Shown: one piece after another, positions 57,000 through 64,000 of the stretch
Layout: every line of letters starts with the position of its first letter
Numbering within the stretch: position 1 is the first letter of the stretch
Assembly (NCBI GenBank): GCA_027422505.1
Contig: JAPQWV010000354.1
Location: 310,001 to 374,000, forward strand
Direction: 5' to 3'
From: Craterostigma plantagineum
Lineage: Eukaryota > Streptophyta > Magnoliopsida > Lamiales > Linderniaceae
Length of the DNA: 64,000 nucleotides
Position numbers and translations under genes: made by a program
Notes under the pieces: generated by a model
What the model was told of the DNA's origin: nothing
The model's input: only the letters and a program-made list of their open reading frames with translations
Databases searched by the model: none

Positions 57000-57340
57000 T
57001 GATAAATGCGTTTATCGTAGTATTAATTGGTATATAATAAGAGTTTAGCAATCAATTTATGTGTTTATTCGTTACATTTACACTCATTTTGTTATTGAAG
57101 GAGCTTTGGACGAGTTTCGGGCGAAACGGAGCGAAAACGAGGCAAAACGGAGCAAAAACGACGGAAACAGGCATGTGTCACGGCCGTGACACATAGTGCA
57201 CTAGGCCGTGATGTTGGGCAGAGAGTTGGAATGAAGATGGTCACGGCCGTGACTCTTATTGCACCAGGCCGTGACCCATAGGAGCAGCAACATTAGAAAA
57301 TTCATATCTGTCAATCCAGATCTCGGATTGAGAATCCCTT
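55841..57340. repeat. first copy of a segment repeated at the window's right end
   Basis: 55841-56187 recurs at 63654-64000 (offset 7,813) with a few changes (GGTAACAA/GGCAACAA, GTTGCTAGG/GTTGTTAGG). The repeat probably continues beyond the window. Confidence 0.9.
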
Positions 57341-58512
57341 TGGTCAGAATCAAGACTGGCGAGTCTTCTATCTATGGTTAAAATTTCAGGTCAATCGGAC
57401 AATTTAAATACGAAACGTCCGCAAAGCTGTTGAGTGGGTCACGACCGTGACACTGCTGCACCAGGCCGTGACGAGCGGCAGTGAGCTCAATTTTTGCCCC
57501 GAGAGTGTCACGGCCGTGACCTGTCTTGTCCCAGGCCGTGACAGTGTCGAATTTCACTATAAAAAGCCCAAATTCGACCCAGAAAGGGCACAACTTACCA
57601 GAGATTAACCCTAATCCCTCTAGAGACGAAAAATAGCACATAAGAACGCAGAATCGCGTCCCGAAGTGCAAGAGACGGATCATCGACGAAATCACGCCCA
57701 ATTGAACGAAGAACGAAGAATCATCGACGCTTCCATCGCAGATCATCCGGATATCAAGAATATGAATTCCTTTATTCCTTATTTCTTTCATTGTTTTCCC
57801 GTCTATTATGCGCAGCTAATTCCCCTTTGTGTTTGGGATTAGATGAATGCTAGGATGTTTCGTAGTTAAGATTTATAATTACCGTGACTATGTGTTTTGA
57901 CTATTTATCATTCTATGAATTTGTTTCGTTGCTTTAATATGTCTATGTGTTAAAGTAATCGTATGGAAAAACGTTTAGGTTGACAGCTAAACAACGTTTA
58001 GGCCGTTCGTAGAAGATAGGAATCGAGTATATGGCGAAAGCAAATACTCGATCCTCGCCGTTAGTAATTACTGAATCTTAGATCCCCGCGAGCGTTTAGG
58101 GCAACAGCAAACTCGCGAGCGGGTAGAATAATTACTGCGATCTAGTCAAGATCACGTAGGAACGATTTTATTGTCTTAGTCGATAACACCTAGCGGGATT
58201 CGAATCCCGAGCACATCTTTATTATCTGAAGCTTCGTATCAGTTTTAAGCGTGTTATTTGAATCTCTAGTTGAGTTAGAAGTAATCTGTTTGGTTAAGTC
58301 ATAAAACAATCTGCGTATTTTGTTTAGGCTAAATATCGAGTCGATAGGTCACTACTAGTACTTGATTTATTCCTTGTGTTCGATACTCGTTTACTCACTT
58401 TACTGCACTACAAACGATAGGTCCACTGCCTATCGCACGTCGGTGATAGTAATTAGGTATTCGTTTTAATTATTACTTGTCGCACTTTTCATTCACACAC
58501 CACGTGCCGACA
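57000..58512 (+). repeat. left LTR of the gypsy element
   Basis: Starts TGATAAATGCG and ends ACGTGCCGACA. Its first 341 bp match the truncated right LTR at about 96% by eye; a 10-bp insertion (ACGCATTTCA) distinguishes the right one. It contains the palindrome array described in the next entry. Confidence 0.88.
57174..57543. repeat. array of GTCACGGCCGTGAC palindromes with GGCCGTGAC half-sites
   Basis: Palindromes lie at 57174-57193 (20-bp perfect TGTGTCACGGCCGTGACACA), 57241-57252, 57438-57452 (one base off) and 57507-57520. After each, about 15-20 bases on, comes a half-site CANTAGGCCGTGA/CCAGGCCGTGA. Two such units recur in the right LTR (63488-63570). Function unknown; they could be binding sites or a hairpin-forming motif. 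Confidence 0.85.
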
Positions 58513-58519
58513 AAGTTTT

Positions 58520-58537
58520 TGGCACCGTTGCCGGGGA
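58520..58537 (+). other. tRNA-Asp-type primer binding site of the gypsy element
   Basis: TGGCACCGTTGCCGGGGA matches the complement of the 3' end of plant tRNA-Asp (TGGCGCCGTTGCCGGGGA) with one change, seven bases after the LTR end. Athila-type elements use this primer. Confidence 0.85.
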
Positions 58538-58947
58538 ATAAATTGATATTAGGAACACCGTAGTTCGGTACTTTAGTCACTGTGATTTCGACGTTTTCTC
58601 TGCTTTTACTGTTTGCGTTATTTGTGTTATTTGCATTAGTTGTTTTCCTGCGTCATTATTGATTTCGTATTTTTATTCGGCGTATTTGTTTGCTTTTTCG
58701 TTAATTTTTATTTCTTACTCATTGAAGGTACGATTCAGCGGTGAATGACCCGAAGCCATCCATCGGGTCCCATCGTTGACGCAGATCCGGATTTCGAGCG
58801 GAAAGAAGGAAACTGAAGTACGATACCGAAGGAGCATCCACCAGCTCTCAGGATCCGTTAGTCTGTTATTCAGAGGATAGTTCGCAGGAATGCATCCAAA
58901 ATTCACGTATAGAGACAACCGTAGATAGTCCCAATACAGAAGTAGAC
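58538..58947 (+). other. gypsy element leader
   Basis: No long frame. A short open start at 58747 (MTRSHPSGPIVDADPDFERK) closes after about 23 codons and may be a decayed earlier gag start. Confidence 0.5.
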
Positions 58948-61615
58948 ATGGCGGACCACCGAGTGCCCGTCCACAACATTCCAGAGGAGGAACCATCGCT
59001 TCAGGACCTCCTCAAGAATGCTGCGCTAGGCGGTACGGAATCGGCGATTGTCATCCCGCCGATCGAGAACAACAATTTCGAGCTGAAACACTCTTGGCTT
59101 CAGATGAGCTTTCAGACGGCCCATTTTGAGGGCAACCAAGATGACGACCCTTACTCCCATCTGAAGGCGTTTCTGACGGTGACCGACACTATCAAGATCA
59201 ACGGTGTCCCAGGGGATGCAATTAAATTGATGTTGTTTCCGTTCTCGCTCAAGTTTCAGAGCGAGAGACTGGTTGGATATGTTGCCGCCCAGATCGATCA
59301 CTACCTGGGAGGAGATGCGAGCCGCCTTCATCAACCACTACTTCCCACTCACAAAGGTGTTAAGATTGAAGACGGAGATTTCTCTGTTCCACCAGAAGGA
59401 CTCCGAAAACTTGTATGAGGTGTGGGAGCGTTACAAGGCGCTACTGAAGAGGTGCCCACAGCACGGGATGTCGAAGGCAGCCCAGATCAACCGATTCCAC
59501 GAGGGTCTCAATGATCAGACGCTCCATATGCTAGACGGAGCCGCCGGAGGAGGACTCGTGAAGCTCAACGCGACCGACGCGTGGAATTTGATTGAGGACT
59601 ACTCGAGGAACAGTTTCATGAGGGGCAATACCAGGATGAAGACGACAGGCATATTTGGAGTGAGCGAGGAGACGGCCACTAACGCTAAGATCGAGGCGCT
59701 CCAGCAACAACTCGCCTCGACGAACTCTCAGTTGCAGAAGGTGATTGGTGCATTGCTTCCCAAGTCCGGGCAGACTCAGCCCGTGAACGCCGTGGCCACC
59801 ACCACACCGACACAGCATACGCCTTACGTGCCCTTGTGCGGAATTTGCGGCGCAGCTCACGAGACCTCAGATTGCCAACTCGGGCAGCCGCTGGAACACG
59901 TAGATTATATGGGAAATTACCAAGGCGGCCAGCGAAGTTTCCAGCCTCGGGCACATCCAAACCTGGCGTACGGGAATCAGAACCATCAGAGCCAAGGACC
60001 ACCAGGATTTCAGCCCAGACCTTCCGGATTCCAGAACGGGCCACCACGACAGTACCAGAACGCGCCCGCGGGAGGATCTGACGACATGAGGGAGATGAAG
60101 GACATGATGAAGACACTCCTCACGAATTTCAGTAGCACCACCGCAGCCCACGAGAGTCGTATGACAAAGATGGAGGAGTACATGGAGGCGAATGACATCC
60201 GTGCTCAGAATACAGACGCCTCGATCAAGAGGTTGGAGCAACAAGTGGGGCAATTAGCACAGCAAATGGCGGGGCGAAATCAAGGATCACTCCCGAGCTA
60301 CACCGAGAGAAATCCCAAGGAGTATTGCAATGCGGTAATCCTTAGAAGCGGGAGAGGATTACAAGAAGCTCCCACCAAGCAAAATTTAAAGGAGAAAGTC
60401 GATTTTGAGGGCCACGACGAGCCAGAAGTGGAGGAAAGTAAGGGCGACGGAGTCGAGAAGGTCAAGGATGACGAGAGAAAGACGCGACCATTCGTGAAGC
60501 CGTATCAACCAAAGATCCCATATCCAGCTCGGTTGAGGGGAGCTGCACCTGAAAAAGAGAAGGTTCAACCTAAAAAGGAGGAGGCTGCACCCGAAATAGA
60601 AAAAGCGAGGGAGAACGAGCGGCCACTAGTGATGACGTACCAGCCGAAGATTCCCTATCCAACACGGTTGAAGAAGGACAAAGAAGAAGCGATAATTGGC
60701 AGATTCATGGGTATGTGCAAAGAATTACATATTAACTTACCGTTTGTTGAAGCTATTGCGCAGATGCCCAGTTTCGTTAAGTTCCTGAAGGACTTGCTGA
60801 CGAATCGACGGAAGCTCGAACACGTCTCCACGGTATACCTACGAGGAGAGTGCTTGGCGATACTCCAGAGCAAGATACCGAAAAAACTCAAGGACCCAGG
60901 GAGTTTTACTATTCCTTGTCTGATAGGTGATTTAGTTGTTGAGCATGCTTTAGCTGATCTAGGCGCTAGTATAAATTTAATGTCGTACTCCATGTTTAAG
61001 CGCTTAGGATTAGGTGAACCACGACCCACTAGAATGAATATTCAACTGGCCGATAGATCATTAAAATACCCTCTAGGTGTTATCGAGGATGTTCTAGTTA
61101 AGGTCGATAAGTTCGTTATCCCTGCTGATTGTGTGATCTTAGACATGGACGAGGATGAAAATGTTCCGTTAATTCTTGGTAGACCATTCTTAGCTACAGG
61201 TGAGACCATGATAGATGTTAGGAATGGAACATTAACCGTGACAGTAGACGGTGAAAAAGTTACGTTCAGTATGAGCGACTCGATGAAAAAGAGCAACGAG
61301 CAAAATGATAGATGCTATTTCTTAGATGTCTTTGAGCACGATTTTCTCTTTTCCGTGCAAGGTCTATCACAGGTCAGCGAGCATGATAGGCACACGATTA
61401 TGGCATTCGATAAGTGTGGGGAGGAGATCGACGAACCCATCATAGTCATCGACGAGAGCATCGAAGAAGTTAAGGACAAGAGCCCAGTCGAGGAGCGACC
61501 GCCACTAGAGTTGAAACCGCTGCCCGGCGAAAGGCGACACCTCCAGGGTATGGATGCAGGCGAGGGAAACTTAAGCAAAAAAGAGATGCTGTACCTCGAC
61601 TTCCAGCCACCCTAA
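58948..61615 (+). pseudogene. Athila-like gag-protease, one frameshift near 59255
   Basis: The start MADHRVPVHNIPEEEPS (58948) leads into the gag domain (FELKHSWLQMSFQTAHFEGN, DDDPYSHLKAFLTVTDTIKI). Near 59255 a one-base indel shifts the frame to ARDWLDMLPPRSITTWEEMR, which stays open for about 780 residues to 61615. Features in the second frame: gag ending near residue 130, a CCHC-like knuckle CGICGAAHETSDC (C-x2-C-x3-H-x4-C, as in Athila gags), Gln/Pro-rich and coiled-coil stretches, duplicated KPYQPKIPYPARL/MTYQPKIPYPTRL segments, then the aspartic protease (HALADLGASINLMSYSMF; VPLILGRPFLATGETMIDV). It ends LYLDFQPP. No RT follows. Apart from the shift it is undamaged. Confidence 0.9.
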
Positions 61616-63289
61616 GCGAACGAAAGCACGTCCGGCTAAAGACGGTAAAGGAAGCGCTTCTGGGGAGGCAACCCAGGTTTTATCTATCTAGTATTTTTTT
61701 ATTATGTCTATCATTATTTTCATTCATGTTTTTTTTTTCTGTTACGTTTAGTTTTCCTTTTAGTCATGTCAGGCATCACGAGTCACGATACGACAACCAT
61801 CACGCGTTTAGTCACGACCACGTCAATATTTTTCGTCAGGGAAGTTTCGTTCTCTTACACCTACTTTTCCCTTTCGTTTATTCAAATTTTACGTTGAGGA
61901 CAACGTACGGCTTAAGTGTGAGGAGGGGAATTTAGGTTGAAAACTTACGTGAAAATTTTAATTTTTTATGACGTGTCTGTGAGCTATAAATTTCGTTGAA
62001 AGGCATGGATTATTGAATTCAGGCACGATTTTTGCGCATTATCTCGAGTTAGTCTGCATTATTATGAATTCTTGTGAGCAATTAGGATATGCATGACTGA
62101 TCGAATCATGTATGCCTAAATAGATATAGCACTGTTTAAAGAGATTCGTACACATAACCCTATTTCGTGTGAGAGTTTGAGCCTGACGAGCTTACGTTCA
62201 TTTTTCTTGGTTGTGTGACGTGCCTAGTCTATATCTCTCTAGAACTTGCCTGTCTGATGCGTGTTGAAACTATTTTGGGGTGCGAGTGTGAAAATGATGA
62301 GGGCATTAGGAATCAAGTCCAGGGCCAAAATTTTCTTAACCATGACGAACCCCATTAGTTAGCCACATTGAGCCTGAGCATATTCGTTGCTTACCTCGTG
62401 TGTTATAGAAGCCACTGACCCGAATAAACCCCCAGAGATTTTATGAGCCTGAGTCGATTAGAATAAAGCAGAAGTCGAATTTGAAAGTTACTGTTCCAGT
62501 GTTCGATTTGATGTTCTTCTCTGCTATTCGTGAAATTACTTGACCGTTTTCTGAAATGACCCGATCCCTTGCATAAGCCTGCCCATAACCCTTTGGCAAG
62601 ATATAGGTCTCGGTAATAAGTATCCATAGATACACGGCATTCGCTGTGACGATGTATTCTTTGCGACAAAAGCCGAACCTTGATGTTTTTAGGGAATAAG
62701 GGCAGTGCACAAAAGTAGAGCGTAACTAAGGTGAAAGGGCAGAAAATGAAAGGGAACTGAGTTGAGAGGGTCGAGCAGAAAAGTCTAGGATTTCGGAGCG
62801 AGAACGTCGAGTCTTATATTGGGACGTGTGACTGTCTGTTTGATCATGCTGTATTCTTTGATAATTTTCGATCACGTGTCCTAGCTCTAAGATTAAGTGT
62901 TCATTATTTATGCTTGTAGCTTCATGATTATTCGACCCGTTTCCCCGAAAAGACCCTCAGATTTATACTTGCCACTTTGAATAGTCGAGATGCGATTAAC
63001 TTGCAAGTTTATGGTAGGGGTTGGACTAGTGCACGAATTGAGCGACTCATCATATGCTAGCCTATACACATGAGTGAATTGAGTGAATCCTTGCGAGGTA
63101 TGAGTCTCGATTAGCAGTGAAGGAAGTTTAGGTCAACAAGTGCAAGTCATTAGTGTAATGTCCGTGATTGTTTGCTTGATTCCATTTGTGCTTTCTAGCT
63201 TTGATGATAAATTGCGAACAATCGTGCCGTTATCCTAATTTGATGCCTTATCTGATTTCCCATTTACTTGAGGACAAGCAAATGCTTAA
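61616..63289 (+). other. long 3' non-coding region of the gypsy element
   Basis: It starts with GGGGAGGCAACCCAGG, found after pol or gag in Athila-like elements, where autonomous members would have coding DNA. No frame above 90 codons looks real. AGGACAAnG...TTAAGTGTGnGGAGG occurs at both 61897-61926 and 63271-63300, so the PPT region is present twice. Confidence 0.65.
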
Positions 63290-63302
63290 GTGTGGGGAGG
63301 TT
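63290..63302 (+). other. polypurine tract of the gypsy element
   Basis: GTGTGGGGAGGTT directly before the right LTR start TGATAAACGC. Confidence 0.85.
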
Positions 63303-63653
63303 TGATAAACGCATTTCAATGCGTTTATCGTAGTATTAATTGGGATATAATAAGAGCTTAGCAATCAATTTATGTGTTTATTCGTTACATTTACACTCAT
63401 TTTGTTATTGAAGGAGCTTTGGATGACTTTCGGGCGAAACGGAGCGAAAACGAGGCAAAACGGAGCAAAAACGATGGAAACAGGCATGTGTCACGGCCGT
63501 GACACATAGTGCACTAGGCCGTGACGTTGGGCAGAGAGTTGGAATGAAGATGGTCACGGCCGTGACACTTATTGCACCAGGCCTTGACCCATAGGAGCAA
63601 CAACATTAGAAAATACATATCTCTCAATCCAGATCTCGGATTGAGAATCCCTT
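63303..63653 (+). repeat. right LTR of the gypsy element, truncated to 351 bp
   Basis: Matches 57000-57340. At ...GAGAATCCCTT the match ends and the next bases continue as AGTGTCGTTAAAGG, the Sirevirus text of 55841. Two to three shared bases (CTT/TTT) sit at the join. Confidence 0.92.
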
Positions 63654-64000
63654 AGTGTCGTTAAAGGCGGTTGATGGAGGATATGTTTCGTACGCTAACG
63701 GTGCAAAAGCAAAAATCATTGGAGTTGGTATTGTCGGCAACAATTTAAATATCACTATTGATAATGTATGGGTTGTTAGGAACTTAAACATAATTTGATA
63801 AACATTAGCCAACTGTGTGACGATAGAATACCGTAGCCTTTGCTAAAGATAAGTGCTTTGTTAAAAAGGATGATGAGGTTGTGTTTAGAGCAACTAGACA
63901 TGGTAACATTTACTGCATCACTCTTGATGATATTGCTAACCAAAACGTCAAGTGTCTAGCAGTTACGCAGGATATCACATGGTTATTGCACAGTTGTTTC
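63654..64000 (+). pseudogene. Sirevirus protease/pre-integrase fragment, second copy
   Basis: Near-identical to 55841-56187: the [20 protein letters not shown] region, the start of the pre-integrase domain ([20 protein letters not shown]) and the WLLHSCF text at the window edge. It carries the same frame breaks as the first copy. Confidence 0.93.

Larger units (their letters stand above)
57000..63653 (+). mobile_element. Ty3/gypsy Athila-like element encoding gag-protease only
   Basis: Left LTR 57000-58512, tRNA-Asp-type primer site, gag-protease frame 58948-61615, a 1.7-kb non-coding 3' region, polypurine tract and a right LTR truncated after 351 bp. There is no RT, RNase H or integrase anywhere inside. 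Gag style, primer site and the GGGGAGGCAACCCAGG block after the stop fit the Athila/Tat branch. It is inserted in the Sirevirus fragment. The right LTR is cut at 63653, where DNA identical to 55841 onward begins, so the right target duplication is lost. Confidence 0.88.

Noticed and set aside
59531..61578. Several minus-strand frames up to 143 codons
   Set aside because: Shadows of the Athila-like gag-protease gene, which is GC-richer than its surroundings.
1..64000. CRISPR array, bacterial operon or phage-defence system
   Set aside because: The direct repeats are plant minisatellites, LTRs or palindromes without regular spacers, and all recognised genes are plant or plant-transposon genes.

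Overview
The window is nuclear DNA of a flowering plant, most likely a eudicot. The evidence is a B-class GATA factor gene with plant introns, plant-type Ty1/copia and Ty3/gypsy retrotransposons primed by tRNA-iMet and tRNA-Asp, hAT and Mutator-like MITEs, plant mobile domain and PPR relics, and a spliced cysteine-rich secreted peptide gene. I cannot name the species. The DNA is AT-rich and most of it is nested transposable elements. I see no bacterial, organellar or CRISPR content.

Layout. 1-1035: 5' end of a copia element, minus strand, running off the left edge. 1128-2774: three-exon GATA21/22 (GNC/GNL)-like gene, minus strand, with a probable GC-AG intron; it is the best host gene here. 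2775-9490: AT-rich spacer holding a perfect 99-bp tandem duplication, a 380-bp hairpin MITE inside a (TA)n tract, and a complete 2.9-kb copia element (4858-7752) that encodes only gag and protease. 9490-16450: two local tandem-repeat families, a broken plant-mobile-domain gene split by a 204-bp hAT MITE, and about 1.1-kb degenerate repeats.

16684-36317: exons of a RecQ-type helicase repeated three times as pseudogenes, next to a methionine synthase (MetE) exon pseudogene. The first RecQ unit is split by an 11,053-bp Sirevirus-like copia element (16896-27948, target duplication GTCTC). Part of that element's LTR, the RecQ units and the MetE exon were then duplicated as a block of about 3.64 kb (27268-30911 and 32673-36317). 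A 1.05-kb foldback element lies between the two copies. 36317-39130: unidentified host exons in tandem copies, one of them hit by a second foldback element.

39700-43400: a PPR relic, a DUF1985-like relic, and an apparently intact two-exon cysteine-rich secreted peptide gene (42962-43352, minus). 43880-54320: unidentified repeated TE-like coding remnants, a degenerate copia gag-pol, a putative 303-bp LTR, two hAT-type elements and LTR-like non-coding DNA. 54323-64000: a broken Sirevirus copy on the plus strand, interrupted by a Ty3/gypsy Athila-like gag-protease-only element (57000-63653), followed by a second copy of the Sirevirus protease/pre-integrase segment. This implies a repeat unit of about 7.8 kb that continues past the window.

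The two host genes, GATA and the secreted peptide, show no functional link. The rest records insertion, duplication and decay. The points I would check first are the Sirevirus 3' ORF carrying a plant-transposon-protein domain, the two independent gag-protease-only retroelements from different superfamilies, the palindrome arrays in the gypsy LTR, and the GC-AG intron in the GATA gene.
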